Positions 1 through 8,974 are shown, counted from the stretch's first letter. The stretch is DNA of 64,000 nucleotides from Stagnihabitans tardus (GCF_009925085.1 NZ_JAABNR010000017.1:1-64000); one strand, 5' to 3'. Notes: generated by a model from the sequence alone, not told the origin. Numbers and translations: made by a program.

Positions 1-124
1 CAAACCCGTCCCCACCATCCGCCATCCGAAAACCTCCCGTCGATCCCAGCAATCAGATCGCAGAGCGGCAGACCTTCAGAAACCCGCGAAATCAATGGGG
101 TGCAGGCGGCGGAGACGCCCCACC

Positions 125-147
125 GGGATATTTGCGGACCAATGAAT
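125..147 (+). repeat. ATATTT/CCAATGAA dispersed repeat, copy 1
   Basis: The sequence GGGATATTTGCGGACCAATG matches three other intergenic sites of this window (217-240, 3480-3503 and 57034-57060, all on the minus strand). The shared core reads GGATATTT, 1-2 variable bases, GNCCA, then TGAA. This copy lies just before an intrinsic terminator. Confidence 0.6.
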
Positions 148-148
148 G

Positions 149-184
149 GGAAGGGGCGCCTCGGCCAAGGCGCCCCTTCCTTTT
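149..184 (+). terminator. Intrinsic terminator, plus strand
   Basis: A perfect 13-bp stem (149-161 with 168-180) encloses a 6-base loop and is followed directly by TTTT. The run of T is on the plus strand only, so it should stop transcription coming from a gene left of the window. Confidence 0.75.
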
Positions 185-196
185 ATCGCCAAGGCT

Positions 197-246
197 TGAC
201 CGCAAGCCCCCTGCCCCTTTCACACTGGCTCAAATATCCCGGGGGG
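197..246 (-). repeat. ATATTT/TGAAA dispersed repeat, copy 2 (long form)
   Basis: Read on the minus strand this is a G-run, GGATATTTGAGCCAGTGTGA and then a tail ending in GCTTGCGGTCA. Copy 4 at 57014-57066 matches over about 50 bp including the tail. It lies 3' of the DUF1523 gene. Confidence 0.6.
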
Positions 247-247
247 A

Positions 248-294
248 GCCTCTTGGGTTCCCCGAACCCAAGAGGCCGGGGGGCAGCGCCCCCC
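248..294. terminator. Two adjacent GC-rich hairpins downstream of DUF1523 gene
   Basis: Hairpin 1 has a perfect 12-bp stem (248-259 with 265-276, loop 260-264). Hairpin 2 has a 7-bp stem (278-284 with 288-294). There is no T-run on either side, so termination is plausible but not proven. The position is about 60-110 bp behind the minus-strand stop at 355. Confidence 0.4.
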
Positions 295-321
295 CGACGC
301 GGAGGCGCAGGCGCATGCCGG

Positions 322-355
322 AGCCGACAGACAGGCTTGGCCGCAGGCCTCCGCT
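322..355 (-). repeat. Stop-adjacent 3' element, copy A
   Basis: On the minus strand this starts directly at the stop codon of the DUF1523 gene and reads AGCGGAGGCCTGCGGCCAAG, then CCTGTCTGTCGGCT. A near-identical element follows the tgt stop codon at 41903-41938. It contains a short GGCC-NNN-GGCC hairpin. Confidence 0.55.
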
Positions 356-957
356 CAGCGACGGAAGAGGCGGCGGAACCAGCCCTTGGTGCGGTCGCCC
401 GCCTCTTGCACCTCGGCCACGGCGGGGTCCACCATCCGCTCCCGGAACTGCAACCACATGGCGCGGATCCAGAAGGCCAGGCCCAGGAGAAGCGCAATGA
501 TCACCAGGTTCAGCCAGGGGAAATAGGTGTAATCCGGCCCCGAGACCTCGCGGATCGCAATCGCATTGGGGAAGATCGACAGGATCGGGATCCGCCAGCC
601 GTAATGCGTCACCATCACCCATTTCTCGCCCTTCAGGCTGGAAGCCACCGCCTGCAGGTTCGAGCTGTCATATTTGAAATAGGGCGGCCAGATCCAGCCG
701 GTGTCCTCGTTGCGGTAAACCATCGGCGCGCCATCCGAAAAGGCGGCCGAGATGAAGCGGATGTCGCGGCCATTGGTCGCCTCCGCCGTCCCGCTGTCGG
801 GCGAGGCATAGAAGGCGCTGTTCGCCCAGGAGACCGTGGTGATCCTGTTATAGACCTCGGTGATGCGCACCACGTCATGCTGCGGCAGGGTATACCACAA
901 GAGCAGCGCCACGATCAGGGCCAGGACGCCCCGGAATATCCACTTCAGCTTGCTCAT
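355..957 (-). CDS. DUF1523 family membrane protein
   Basis: This 200-residue protein matches my memory of DUF1523, a family of unknown function found in Rhodobacteraceae. A membrane segment covers about residues 8-24 and a second one about 150-170. Between them lies a soluble, probably periplasmic region with conserved aromatic stretches (TGWIWPPYFKYDSSNLQA). The C-terminus is short, charged and probably cytoplasmic (GWFRRLFRR). The ATG at 957 fits because the first membrane helix then starts near the N-terminus. A small membrane protein gene ends 7 bp upstream, so the two are probably co-transcribed. No enzyme motif is visible. Confidence 0.75.
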   Translation of the reverse strand: MSKLKWIFRGVLALIVALLLWYTLPQHDVVRITEVYNRITTVSWANSAFYASPDSGTAEATNGRDIRFISAAFSDGAPMVYRNEDTGWIWPPYFKYDSSNLQAVASSLKGEKWVMVTHYGWRIPILSIFPNAIAIREVSGPDYTYFPWLNLVIIALLLGLAFWIRAMWLQFRERMVDPAVAEVQEAGDRTKGWFRRLFRR

Positions 958-964
958 TGCGGCC

Positions 965-1222
965 TCAATTCGAGTTGACGGCCCAGGCGATCGCCACCAC
1001 GGCCAGAATGGGAATGATATAGACCAGCACCGCGATCCGCGCCCAGAGCGATCGCTGATACTGTGCCATGCCCCGCGCGATGAAGTCTTCCCGCGTGCCC
1101 GCCTCGCCGCCATCGTCGAAATCGCGCTCCAGCGCCTCGCGACGCAGCGACCGCAGCCAGGTGGCCACGATCCAGTGGACGAAGGGCAGGACAAGGGCCC
1201 AAAGCAGAATAGCGCGCAGCAT
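965..1222 (-). CDS. Small two-helix membrane protein
   Basis: This 85-residue protein has a hydrophobic segment at about residues 4-22 and another at about 63-82. A charged middle part between them is rich in Arg, Asp and Glu. I do not recognise a named family. The ATG start, the 7-bp gap to the DUF1523 gene and normal codon use argue for a real gene. The topology suggests a hairpin in the inner membrane with a soluble loop of about 40 residues. It may act together with the DUF1523 protein; this is inferred only from gene order. Confidence 0.65.
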   Translation of the reverse strand: MLRAILLWALVLPFVHWIVATWLRSLRREALERDFDDGGEAGTREDFIARGMAQYQRSLWARIAVLVYIIPILAVVAIAWAVNSN

Positions 1223-1264
1223 GGCGACCTCCTGACCTTGAGGTAATCGCGCCGCCCTTCCGGT

Positions 1265-2071
1265 TCAAGCGGCGATGTTGTCGATCAGCCGCACGCCCTC
1301 GAGCCAGGCCGCCGCCAAAAGCCTTTGCGGGTGGCCCGGGATCGGCGGCCCCAGGGTCTCGGCATCGTGAAACTCCAGGTATTCGACGCGCTCGAAACCT
1401 GCGGCCAGAAGCCCCGCCTCGGCCTGGGCCACGGTTGCGCCGGCCGCCATGCGCGTCATCCACAGATGCAGCGCAGGCGCCTTGGCCCGGGCCGCGGCCG
1501 AGAGCCGCGCATTGCGCGAGGACATGGCGAGCCCATCGGGATCGCGCAGCGTCGGCACGCCCTGCACATCCACGGGCAGGTTCAGGTCGGTGACCATGCG
1601 GCGGATGACCTGCAGCTGCTGCCAGTCCTTCTCGCCGAACCAGGCCCGGTCGGCCAGCGTCATGCCGAAAAGCTTCGTCACCACGGTCGCCACGCCCGCA
1701 AAATGCCCAGGCCGCAGCGCGCCCTCCAGGGGCAGGGCCACGCCCCCCACCGTCACCTCGGAGGCATAGCCGGGCGGATAGACCTCATCGGGTTCCGGCA
1801 CAAAGACCGCATCGACGCCCAAAGGCGCCAGGAGGGCCGCATCGGCCTCCTCAGTTCGGGGATATTTCGCGAGGTCCGCAGCATTGTTGAACTGCCGCGG
1901 ATTGACGAAGATCGTGACGATGACCCGGTCCGCCCCCGCCTTGGCCGCCTGCACCAGCGACAGATGCCCCTCGTGGAGCGCCCCCATGGTCGGCACCAGC
2001 CCCACGACCGCGCCCTCACGCTTCCAGCCGCGCACCAGGGCGCGCAGCTCCTCGACCCGCCGCAGGATCAT
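1265..2071 (-). CDS. panC: Pantoate-beta-alanine ligase
   Basis: PanC joins pantoate and beta-alanine with ATP to form pantothenate, the precursor of coenzyme A, in the cytoplasm. The 268 residues show the nucleotidyl-transferase signature [10 protein letters not shown] (27-36), FVNPRQF (55-61) and FGEKDWQQL (from 145), all typical of the family. The length is slightly below the usual 280-285, with a short C-terminus. The start codon overlaps the panB stop as ATGA (2068-2071), so the two are translationally coupled. This is the last step of the pathway, following the PanB and ketopantoate reductase reactions. Confidence 0.97.
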   Translation of the reverse strand: MILRRVEELRALVRGWKREGAVVGLVPTMGALHEGHLSLVQAAKAGADRVIVTIFVNPRQFNNAADLAKYPRTEEADAALLAPLGVDAVFVPEPDEVYPPGYASEVTVGGVALPLEGALRPGHFAGVATVVTKLFGMTLADRAWFGEKDWQQLQVIRRMVTDLNLPVDVQGVPTLRDPDGLAMSSRNARLSAAARAKAPALHLWMTRMAAGATVAQAEAGLLAAGFERVEYLEFHDAETLGPPIPGHPQRLLAAAWLEGVRLIDNIAA

Positions 2072-2898
2072 TTCTTGACCGCGTCCGCGAAGCCGTGTTC
2101 CGGCCCGGGGAAACGCCGTGCGCGAACATCCTCGGCATAGGCGGCGATGGCCTCCGACGCGCCCTGCCCAAGCTCGGCATAGCGCTTCACGAACTTGGGC
2201 CGGAAATCGGTAAAAAGCCCCAGCATGTCGTCGGTCACCAGGACCTGCCCGTCGCAGTCCACCCCCGCGCCAATGCCGATGGTCGGGATCTTCAGGGCCT
2301 CGGTCACCCGCCCCGCCAACCCCACCGGCACCTTCTCCAGCACCACCGAGAAAGCCCCCGCCGCCTCGACCGCCAGGGCATCGGCCATGACCTTCTCGGC
2401 CTCGGCATCGCGCCCCACGACCTTGTAGCCGCCGAGCGTGTTCACCGCCTGCGGCGTCAGCCCGATATGGGCCATGACCGGGATGCCGCGCGCGACCAGG
2501 AAGGCAATCGTCGGCGCCATATGCACCCCGCCCTCGATCTTCACCGCCGGAGCCCCCGTCTCCGCCACGATCCGCGCCGCATTGCGGAAGGCCTGCTCGG
2601 GGCTTTCCTCATAGCTGCCAAAGGGCATGTCGATCACCGCCATGGCGCGGCCAAGCCCCCGCATCACGGATTTGCCATGCAGGATCATCATCTCCAGGGT
2701 CACGCCATGGGTCGAGGGCAGCCCATGCAGCACCATGCCCAGCGAATCGCCCACCAGGGCCACGTCGCAAGAGGCATCGACCAGCCGCGCCATGGGCGTC
2801 GTATAGGCGGTCAGGACGACAATCGGCCTTTGCCCCTTGAGCGCTGCGATATCGGGCGGCAGGACCGGGCGAAGGCCCGTCGTCGGGGTGGCGCTCAT
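2068..2898 (-). CDS. panB: 3-methyl-2-oxobutanoate hydroxymethyltransferase
   Basis: PanB transfers a hydroxymethyl group from methylene-tetrahydrofolate to 2-oxoisovalerate to form ketopantoate. The 276-residue TIM-barrel protein shows DSLGMV (51-56, metal and substrate site), KIEGG (120-124) and HIGLTPQ (144-150), all hallmarks of the family. It is the first gene of a panB-panC pair linked by an ATGA overlap. The 129-bp region in front is shared with the divergent cupin gene and contains a perfect 8-1-8 palindrome at 2954-2970. Confidence 0.97.
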   Translation of the reverse strand: MSATPTTGLRPVLPPDIAALKGQRPIVVLTAYTTPMARLVDASCDVALVGDSLGMVLHGLPSTHGVTLEMMILHGKSVMRGLGRAMAVIDMPFGSYEESPEQAFRNAARIVAETGAPAVKIEGGVHMAPTIAFLVARGIPVMAHIGLTPQAVNTLGGYKVVGRDAEAEKVMADALAVEAAGAFSVVLEKVPVGLAGRVTEALKIPTIGIGAGVDCDGQVLVTDDMLGLFTDFRPKFVKRYAELGQGASEAIAAYAEDVRARRFPGPEHGFADAVKK

Positions 2899-2953
2899 CT
2901 TTCGGGCTCCGTTGTGGCTCCTCGCCCGGGATATGGGCATGATTTGTCCGCAC

Positions 2954-2970
2954 GCGCAAGATTCTTGCGC
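2954..2970. promoter_or_regulatory. Palindrome in the panB/cupin divergent promoter region
   Basis: GCGCAAGA-T-TCTTGCGC is a perfect 8-1-8 inverted repeat. It lies 56 bp upstream of the panB ATG and 58 bp upstream of the cupin start, i.e. nearly central in the shared 129-bp divergent region. It looks like a dimer operator, but the factor is unknown. Confidence 0.45.
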
Positions 2971-3027
2971 CGCAACGCAGCGCAAACCGGGCTTGACCGG
3001 AGGACAATTCCCCGGCGAAATGGCGCG

Positions 3028-3414
3028 ATGCAGCACCTGATCGCAATGACCCGCCAGGGCGTCACGCCCGAGATTTCCCGTCCCGACCCCGAGAAAGTGG
3101 TGGCCGGAGACCCCATCCACACGACCTGGAGCCTGGAAGAGCGGCCCATGGGCGCGGCGGAAGGCCAGACCCCGCATGGCGCCGACAAGGGCATGCTTTA
3201 CGCGGGCCTTTGGCACACGACCCCGGGCGAATGGCGCGTCGATTACCAGGAATGGGAATATATCCGCATCCTCGAAGGCCTCTCCTTCCTGGTCGATGAA
3301 CAGGGCCACGCCACCCGCCTCGCCGCCGGAGAAAGCCACATCATCCGCCCCGGTTTCAAAGGCACCTGGCGCTGCGTCGAGCCCACGCTGAAGGACTACG
3401 TCATCCTGGCCTGA
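3028..3414 (+). CDS. Cupin domain protein (DUF861/cupin_3-like)
   Basis: This 128-residue protein has the single-domain cupin pattern: a [18 protein letters not shown] motif 1 and a [17 protein letters not shown] motif 2, as in the cupin_3 (DUF861) group. Such proteins bind small ligands or act as isomerases or uncharacterised enzymes. I cannot assign a reaction. The chosen ATG at 3028 has no obvious Shine-Dalgarno sequence, and an alternative ATG lies at 3046. It is transcribed divergently from panB. Confidence 0.8.
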   Translation: MQHLIAMTRQGVTPEISRPDPEKVVAGDPIHTTWSLEERPMGAAEGQTPHGADKGMLYAGLWHTTPGEWRVDYQEWEYIRILEGLSFLVDEQGHATRLAAGESHIIRPGFKGTWRCVEPTLKDYVILA

Positions 3415-3479
3415 GACCAAGAGGGGCCGATGCTAGGCCCAGGCACCGCCTCCCCCCGAGCACCCTCCCCCGGGCTTGG

Positions 3480-3503
3480 TTTCATTGGTCCCAAAATATC
3501 CCG
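3480..3503 (-). repeat. ATATTT/TGAAA dispersed repeat, copy 3
   Basis: On the minus strand it reads GGGATATTTTGGGACCAATG followed by AAA. It is preceded on that strand by a GC-rich inverted repeat (about 3511-3536, GGAGAGGGC paired with GCCCTCTCC). It lies between the convergent ends of the cupin and L,D-transpeptidase genes. Confidence 0.6.
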
Positions 3504-3658
3504 GGAGAGGTCCGGAGAGGGCAGCGCCCTCTCCGGCCACGGCCGCCGCGCGGGCCGAGCCGCAGGCGAGGCCCCCCCGTTCCGGTAAAGCATCCCGTGC
3601 CGGGCCCCTCGCCAAGTCCAGGGTCCGAGCCCCCCCTGGGCCTGCCGCCAAAGCGAAA

Positions 3659-3680
3659 GGGCGCCCCCGCAAGGACGCCC
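3659..3680 (-). terminator. Intrinsic terminator of the L,D-transpeptidase gene
   Basis: An 8-bp stem (3673-3680 with 3659-3666, one G-T pair) is followed on the minus strand by TTTCGCTTT. It starts 26 bp behind the stop codon at 3706. Confidence 0.65.
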
Positions 3681-3705
3681 CCAAATTTCCAAACCCTGGC
3701 CGCCC

Positions 3706-4542
3706 TCAGCCGCCAGCAGCCGCCGCTTGCAGCATGGCCCGGCGCTCGGCCTCTTGCGCCGCCGCGAGCCGCGCCGCGAATTCCGGATCCTCGGCGGCCT
3801 TCTTGGCGATGGCTTCCTCGTCCTTCAGCTTCTGCGCCTGGTTCTCGGACGTATCAGGCACCGCGCGGCCAAAGGCATTGTCCATATAAGGCCCCTCGGC
3901 CGCGATGCTTTCCTCCAAGGTCCGCACCTTCACCTGGGCGCCCACCTCGATCTGGTTGAACAGGTCGATGGCGTCCTGGTTGAAAAGCCGGATGCAGCCC
4001 GCCGAGGTCGCATGGCCGATCGAGGGCGGGTCCATCGTGCCATGGATGCGGAACATCGTGTCGCGCCCGCCACGGTAAAGATACATGGCCCGCGCGCCCA
4101 GGGGATTGTCCAGCCCGCCCGAACGCCCGCCCGCATATTCCAGGTACAGGTCCGGCCGCGTCCGCACCATGTTGGCCGTCGGCGTCCAGGAGGGCCATTC
4201 CTCCTTGCGGCCGATCTTGCCCGTGCCCCGGAAGGACAGGCCCTGCCGCCCGACCGCGATGCCATAGCGCGTGGCCATGCCATATTCGCCGACCAGATAA
4301 AGCTTGCGGGCAAAGGGATCGACCACGACCGTCCCGGGCTCTTCATCGCCGGTATAGACCACTTGGGTCCGCTGGTAGCCATCCTTCAACAACGCCGGAT
4401 CGACCGCCGGGATCTCGAAGCCACCATCGACCACGGCCTCGTAGCCCGGCACGGCGGGCGGAGGCTCTTCGACCTTGGGGGTTCCACCACAGGCCGCAAG
4501 CGTGGCCAGCACAGCGAAGGCGGCCAGCTTCGAAGCGGCCAT
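3706..4542 (-). CDS. L,D-transpeptidase lipoprotein (YkuD domain)
   Basis: L,D-transpeptidases cross-link peptidoglycan or attach proteins to it, in the periplasm. The 278-residue protein begins with a lipoprotein signal: a hydrophobic stretch and the lipobox LAAC with Cys18. The YkuD domain covers about residues 70-207 and ends with the catalytic motif IHGTMDPPSIGHATSAGCIR, giving His167 and the nucleophile Cys183. The tail (225-278) is Ala/Glu-rich and probably coiled coil. The ATG at 4542 is preferred because it places the signal peptide at the N-terminus. An in-frame start 20 codons earlier would spoil it. Confidence 0.9.
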   Translation of the reverse strand: MAASKLAAFAVLATLAACGGTPKVEEPPPAVPGYEAVVDGGFEIPAVDPALLKDGYQRTQVVYTGDEEPGTVVVDPFARKLYLVGEYGMATRYGIAVGRQGLSFRGTGKIGRKEEWPSWTPTANMVRTRPDLYLEYAGGRSGGLDNPLGARAMYLYRGGRDTMFRIHGTMDPPSIGHATSAGCIRLFNQDAIDLFNQIEVGAQVKVRTLEESIAAEGPYMDNAFGRAVPDTSENQAQKLKDEEAIAKKAAEDPEFAARLAAAQEAERRAMLQAAAAGG

Positions 4543-4687
4543 TTGGAAGAATTGAGTCACGACACCGTTCCGGTCTGTGAATTGTTGCGATTTTCGCACC
4601 AACCGGAGTCTGACCCACCTGTCAAGCCCCGCAGGGCCAGGCGGCCCCGGATGACCTTATTTTGATGGCGCCCGAAGCCTTTGGGCA

Positions 4688-4879
4688 TCAGCCCCCGCCG
4701 CCGTTCAGCTCGCGCGCGGCACCCAGGAGCATGATCGGTATCCCGTCGCGAATCGGAAAGGCCAGCCCCGCCGCCGTCGAGATCAGCTCTTGCCGTTCCG
4801 CATCATAGCGCAGCGTCGTCTGGGTCTGCGGGCAGACCAGGGCCTCCAGCATGCGGCGGTCGAACTGCACTTCGGTCAT
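4688..4879 (-). CDS. Trm112-like zinc-ribbon small protein
   Basis: This 63-residue protein has the Trm112/YcaR fold signature ([16 protein letters not shown] ... [13 protein letters not shown]). Eukaryotic Trm112 activates methyltransferases; the bacterial partners are mostly unknown. Only one Cys is present in the first knuckle (VCPQT instead of CPxC), so metal binding may be lost. Its ATG overlaps the stop of the LON-domain gene as ATGA. It is the last gene of a three-gene operon with a thioredoxin co-chaperone and a LON-domain protein. Confidence 0.88.
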   Translation of the reverse strand: MTEVQFDRRMLEALVCPQTQTTLRYDAERQELISTAAGLAFPIRDGIPIMLLGAARELNGGGG

Positions 4880-5496
4880 TGCAGAACCTCGTCCTCGCCG
4901 CCCGACTGGACGGCAAAGCTGATCAGCGTCTGCAGGACCTTGCGGCGGGCGACCAGGTCGGGCGCCTCCAGGAGGGCCTGTTTCTCTTCGGGGCCAAAGG
5001 GGCAAAGCATCGAGAGCGCGTTGATCATCAGCTCGTCCTCGGCCGTCTTCAAGGCGCCCCAATCGACCCCCAGCTGCCGCTGCTTGAAATAGCGCGACAG
5101 GTCGGCCAAGAGCTTGTCGCGGTCCATCCCCGGATCGGTCTCGGCCCGGCGCTCGGCGGGATAGGTCTGCCAGTCGATCCGCGCCCGGCGATAGGGCTGG
5201 AACCCCGCCACCTCCTCCACGACCCGAAAGCGCGAGACTCCGGTCAGGGTGATCATATAGCGCCCATCCTCGGTCTCGGAGAAAGAGGTCACCCGCCCCG
5301 CGCAGCCCACCTGGTGCAGCTGATCGCCCCGGGGCTGGATCATGCCGATCATCCGGTGGTCGCTTTTCAGCGCATCGGCCAGCATGGTCAGGTAGCGCGG
5401 CTCGAAGATATGCAGCGGAAGCCGCGCCCGGGGGAACAGGATCGCCCCGGGCAGGGGAAACAGCGCGATGGTCTCTGGCAGGTCGGTCATCAACAT
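4876..5496 (-). CDS. LON peptidase substrate-binding domain protein
   Basis: These 206 residues correspond to the N-terminal LON substrate-binding (PUA-like) domain alone, without ATPase or protease parts: [26 protein letters not shown] at the start is diagnostic. Stand-alone LON-domain proteins are thought to recognise proteins or degrons, but their role is unproven. Two in-frame ATGs (5496 and 5490) are two codons apart, and neither has a strong ribosome site. The gene lies 29 bp behind the thioredoxin co-chaperone gene and overlaps the Trm112-like gene by ATGA. Confidence 0.9.
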   Translation of the reverse strand: MLMTDLPETIALFPLPGAILFPRARLPLHIFEPRYLTMLADALKSDHRMIGMIQPRGDQLHQVGCAGRVTSFSETEDGRYMITLTGVSRFRVVEEVAGFQPYRRARIDWQTYPAERRAETDPGMDRDKLLADLSRYFKQRQLGVDWGALKTAEDELMINALSMLCPFGPEEKQALLEAPDLVARRKVLQTLISFAVQSGGEDEVLQ

Positions 5497-5525
5497 GATC
5501 TGGCGCCCCAGAGGGAGATTACAAG

Positions 5526-6428
5526 TCAGGCGAAGATCATGGACGAAAGTCGCCGCCGCCCGGCCAGGGCAATCGGGTCCTGCGGCTTCAAAGCGCCGAA
5601 GATGGTGATCAGCTGCGCCTTGGCCGCGCCCTCGTTCCACTCGCGGTCGAGCTTGAAGAGGTCCAGAAGCACATCGACCGCGCCCTGCACATCGCCGCTG
5701 GCATGGAGCGCCGTGGCGAGGTCGAACCGGGCCTGGCGGTTTTCCGGGTCGCGTTCGACCGCCGCGCGCAGTTCCTGCTCCGGCCCGGCATTGGCGGCCT
5801 GGCGGGCAAGCTCGATCTGCGCCTTGGCCGCAGCAATCTCGGGCGCGCCCGCGATCTTGGCCGGCGCCGCCGCCGCAAAACCCTCGGCCTTGTCGAGATC
5901 GCCCACGGCGAGATAGGCCCGGATCAGCCCGGCATAGGCGACCGCATTCTCGGGCTCCTCCGCCAGGATGGCCGCGAAGGTCTCCGCCGCATCGGCGGCA
6001 GCGCCCTCGGTCAGCATTTGCTCGGCCATCTCCAGGGCCTCGGTCAGGCCCTTGTCGGGGCCCGCCGTGGCGATCAGGCCCTCGATGAACTTCTTGATTT
6101 CCGACCCCGGCAGCGCGCCTTGGAAGCCGTCGATCGGCTGGCCCTGCCAGAAGGCATAGATCGTGGGGATCGACTGGATGCGCAGCTGGCCCGCAATCAT
6201 CTGGTTCTTGTCCACGTCGATCTTGACCAGCTTCACCTTGCCCTTGGCCGCCGTCACCGCGGCCTCCAAGGCCGGGGTCAGCTGCTTGCAGGGCCCGCAC
6301 CAGGTCGCCCAGAAGTCGACGATCACCGGAACCTCGCGGCTCGCCTCGATCACGTCCTTCATGAAAGTGGCTTCGGAGCCGTCCTTGATCAGCTCCGCCG
6401 CCGCAGGAGTTTCTGCCATTCCGAACAT
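5526..6428 (-). CDS. Thioredoxin/TPR co-chaperone (YbbN/CnoX type)
   Basis: This 300-residue protein has a thioredoxin domain at about residues 15-120 with an intact WCGPC active site (43-47), followed by an alpha-helical TPR region rich in Ala and Glu. The architecture matches YbbN/CnoX, a chaperedoxin that holds oxidatively damaged proteins and passes them to GroEL or DnaK. E. coli CnoX has lost the second cysteine. Here both are present, so redox activity is expected. It leads an operon with a LON-domain protein and a Trm112-like protein. The divergent rfb operon starts 115 bp away. Confidence 0.92.
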   Translation of the reverse strand: MFGMAETPAAAELIKDGSEATFMKDVIEASREVPVIVDFWATWCGPCKQLTPALEAAVTAAKGKVKLVKIDVDKNQMIAGQLRIQSIPTIYAFWQGQPIDGFQGALPGSEIKKFIEGLIATAGPDKGLTEALEMAEQMLTEGAAADAAETFAAILAEEPENAVAYAGLIRAYLAVGDLDKAEGFAAAAPAKIAGAPEIAAAKAQIELARQAANAGPEQELRAAVERDPENRQARFDLATALHASGDVQGAVDVLLDLFKLDREWNEGAAKAQLITIFGALKPQDPIALAGRRRLSSMIFA

Positions 6429-6543
6429 CTTGCCCTCGGGGTATGAAGATTTGCCTCCTATATGGCCGCCAAAGCCCCAAAGGCCAAGGGGGAAGCGTCA
6501 AATTGCGCTTGGCAAGAACCGGCCACTTGGGCCAAATGCCGCC

Positions 6544-7104
6544 ATGCAAATTGAAACGACCCCCCTTCCCGATTGCGTCATCCTGACCCCCGCACGCTTT
6601 GGCGATGCAAGGGGCTGGTTCTCGGAAACCTGGTCCGCGCGGCGCCTGGCCGAGGCGGGGCTGCCCGTGGATTGGGTGCAGGACAACCACTCCTTCTCGG
6701 CCGCCGTGGGCACGCTGCGGGGCCTGCATTTCCAGCGCCCGCCCCATGCCCAGGACAAGCTCGTGCGCTGCACGCGGGGCGCGATCTTCGACGTGGCGGT
6801 CGATGTGCGGAAGGGCTCGCCCACTTACGGCAAGTGGTTCGGCATCGACCTGACGCCCGAGAACGGCAAGCAGCTTCTGGTCCCCAAGGGCTTCCTGCAT
6901 GGCTTCGTGACCCGCGCCCCCGACACCGAGGTGCAATACAAATGCACCGACACCTATGCGCCCGATTGCGACGGCGGCATCCGCTGGGATGACCCTGCCA
7001 TCGGCATCGACTGGGGGGTGACTGCCCCCGTGTTGTCCGCCAAGGACCAGGTCGCGCCCCTGTTGGCCGATTGGGTCAGCCCCTTCACCTGGGAGCCGAA
7101 ATGA
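6544..7104 (+). CDS. rfbC: dTDP-4-dehydrorhamnose 3,5-epimerase
   Basis: RfbC (RmlC) epimerises dTDP-4-keto-6-deoxyglucose at C3 and C5, the third step to dTDP-L-rhamnose. The 186-residue protein shows [15 protein letters not shown] with catalytic His62, VPKGFLHGF (113-121) and the YKCTDTY segment that carries the active-site tyrosine. The length is usual. It opens the order rfbC-B-D-A and its stop overlaps the rfbB start as ATGA (7101-7104). Confidence 0.96.
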   Translation: MQIETTPLPDCVILTPARFGDARGWFSETWSARRLAEAGLPVDWVQDNHSFSAAVGTLRGLHFQRPPHAQDKLVRCTRGAIFDVAVDVRKGSPTYGKWFGIDLTPENGKQLLVPKGFLHGFVTRAPDTEVQYKCTDTYAPDCDGGIRWDDPAIGIDWGVTAPVLSAKDQVAPLLADWVSPFTWEPK

Positions 7105-8141
7105 AACTGCTGGTCACCGGAGGCGCGGGCTTCATCGGAAGCGCCGTCGTGCGGCGTGCGATAGCCCTTGGCCATGAGGTCGTGAACCTCGACAGCCTCA
7201 CTTATGCGGCAAATCTTGAGAATGTGGCGGGGGTTTCGAGCTCGAACCTTTACTCTTTCGAACAGGCCGACATCCGGGATCGCGCCCGGCTGGACGAGAT
7301 CTTTGCCACCCATCGCCCCGATGCGGTGATGCACCTGGCGGCGGAATCCCATGTCGATCGGTCGATCGACGGGCCGGGGGATTTCATCCTTACGAACATC
7401 AACGGCACCTTCAACCTCCTCGAGGCCGCGCGGGGCTATTGGCAGCGCGCGGGCAAGCCCGAGGGGTTCCGGTTCCACCACATCTCGACGGATGAGGTCT
7501 TTGGCTCCCTGGGCGAGGAAGGCCAGTTCACCGAAGAGACGCCCTATGACCCCCGCAGCCCCTATTCGGCCTCCAAGGCAGCGAGTGACCACCTGGTCCG
7601 CGCCTGGCACGAGACCTATGGGCTCCCGGTGGTGCTGACCAATTGTTCCAACAACTACGGCCCCTTCCACTTCCCCGAAAAGCTGGTCCCCGTGGTGATC
7701 CTGAACGCGCTGCATGGGCGTCCGATCCCGGTTTACGGCGCCGGTCTGAACGTCCGCGACTGGCTTTACGTCGAGGACCATGCCGATGCGCTTTTGACCG
7801 TGGTGCAGCGCGGGCAGCTTGGCCGCAGCTACAACATCGGCGGCGAGAATGAGGCGCGGAATATCGACCTCGTTCGCACGATCTGCGCGCTGATGGACGA
7901 GATGCACCCAGCCGGTGCCCCCCATGACCGGCTGATCACCTTCGTGACCGACCGTCCCGGCCATGACGCCCGCTATGCCATCGACCCCAAGCGCATCCGT
8001 GAGGAACTCGGCTGGCGGCCCTCGGTCACGCTGGAACAGGGCCTGCGCAAGACCGTCCGCTGGTATCTGGACAACGAGGCGTGGTGGCGGCCCCTGCTCG
8101 CCCGCCAGGGCGTGGGCCAGCGGCTGGGGACGAAAGCATGA
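7101..8141 (+). CDS. rfbB: dTDP-glucose 4,6-dehydratase
   Basis: RfbB (RmlB) converts dTDP-glucose to dTDP-4-keto-6-deoxyglucose with bound NAD. The 346-residue extended SDR protein shows the Rossmann motif GGAGFIGS (7-14), the substrate/catalytic segment STDEVFG (129-135) and YSASK (155-159). The ATG at 7101 is fixed by the overlap with the rfbC stop. A 4-bp overlap with rfbD follows (8138-8141). Confidence 0.97.
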   Translation: MKLLVTGGAGFIGSAVVRRAIALGHEVVNLDSLTYAANLENVAGVSSSNLYSFEQADIRDRARLDEIFATHRPDAVMHLAAESHVDRSIDGPGDFILTNINGTFNLLEAARGYWQRAGKPEGFRFHHISTDEVFGSLGEEGQFTEETPYDPRSPYSASKAASDHLVRAWHETYGLPVVLTNCSNNYGPFHFPEKLVPVVILNALHGRPIPVYGAGLNVRDWLYVEDHADALLTVVQRGQLGRSYNIGGENEARNIDLVRTICALMDEMHPAGAPHDRLITFVTDRPGHDARYAIDPKRIREELGWRPSVTLEQGLRKTVRWYLDNEAWWRPLLARQGVGQRLGTKA

Positions 8142-8974
8142 GGCTTCTGGTCTTCGGCCAAACCGGCCAAGTGGCGCGGGAATTGCAACGGCTGGCGCCG
8201 GAAGCGCGCTTCCTGTCGCGGGCCGAGGCCGACCTCTCCGACCCGCAGGCCTGCGCCGCTGCGATCCGCGACTGTGACGCGGTGATCAACGCCGCCGCCT
8301 GGACCGCCGTGGACAAGGCCGAGACCGAGGAAGACACCGCCACCGTCATCAATGGCGCCTCCCCGGGGGCCATGGCTCGGGCCTGTGCCGCCCAGGGCCT
8401 GCCCTTCCTCCACATCTCGACCGATTACGTCTTCGACGGCCAGGGGACCGAGCCCTTCCAGACCACCGACCCGGTCGCCCCCCTGAACGCCTATGGCCGC
8501 AGCAAGCTGGCCGGAGAGCAGGCGGTGCTGGAAAGCGGGGCCAATGCCCTGATCCTGCGCACCTCCTGGGTCGTCTCGGCCCATGGCGCGAATTTCGTCA
8601 AGACCATGCTGCGGCTGGGGCGCGAGCGCGAAAGCCTCAACGTCGTGGCCGACCAGGTCGGCGGCCCCACCCCGGCCGCCGCCATCGCCGAGGCGCTGCT
8701 GACCGCCGCACGCGCCATGGCCCAAGGCGCCAAGGGCGGCGTCCACCACTTCGCAGGCAGCCCCGATACCTCCTGGGCCGATTTCGCCCGCGAGATCATG
8801 GCCCAGGCCGGACTTCCCTGCCAGATCAACGACATCCCCAGCTCGGCCTATCCGACGCCCGCCCGGCGGCCCTCCAACTCCCGCCTCGATTGCAGCGCCT
8901 TCACCGCCGCTTTCGGCATCCCGCGCCCCGACTGGCGCGCCCATCTGACCCAGATCATCAAGGACCTGACATGA
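8138..8974 (+). CDS. rfbD: dTDP-4-dehydrorhamnose reductase
   Basis: RfbD (RmlD) performs the final NAD(P)H-dependent reduction to dTDP-L-rhamnose. The 278 residues start with the nucleotide-binding motif GQTGQVA (7-13) and contain the family segments STDYVFDG and YGRSKLAGE (catalytic Tyr and Lys). The ATG overlaps the rfbB stop, and its own stop overlaps the rfbA start (8971-8974), so all four genes are translationally coupled. Confidence 0.96.
   Translation: MRLLVFGQTGQVARELQRLAPEARFLSRAEADLSDPQACAAAIRDCDAVINAAAWTAVDKAETEEDTATVINGASPGAMARACAAQGLPFLHISTDYVFDGQGTEPFQTTDPVAPLNAYGRSKLAGEQAVLESGANALILRTSWVVSAHGANFVKTMLRLGRERESLNVVADQVGGPTPAAAIAEALLTAARAMAQGAKGGVHHFAGSPDTSWADFAREIMAQAGLPCQINDIPSSAYPTPARRPSNSRLDCSAFTAAFGIPRPDWRAHLTQIIKDLT

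Larger units (their letters stand above)
1..354. other. Left-edge non-coding stretch with terminator and repeat elements
   Basis: I see no convincing gene here. It holds a plus-strand intrinsic terminator at 149-184, two copies of an ATATTT-containing repeat (125-147 on plus, 217-240 on minus), two GC-rich hairpins at 248-294 and a stop-adjacent element at 322-355. The plus-strand terminator suggests that a plus-strand gene ends just outside or at the very left edge of the window. Two plus frames are open across bases 1-140, but neither gives a recognisable protein. Confidence 0.6.

Noticed and set aside
1-145. Truncated plus-strand gene at the left edge
   Set aside because: Two frames are open, but neither gives a recognisable protein, so only the terminator is reported.
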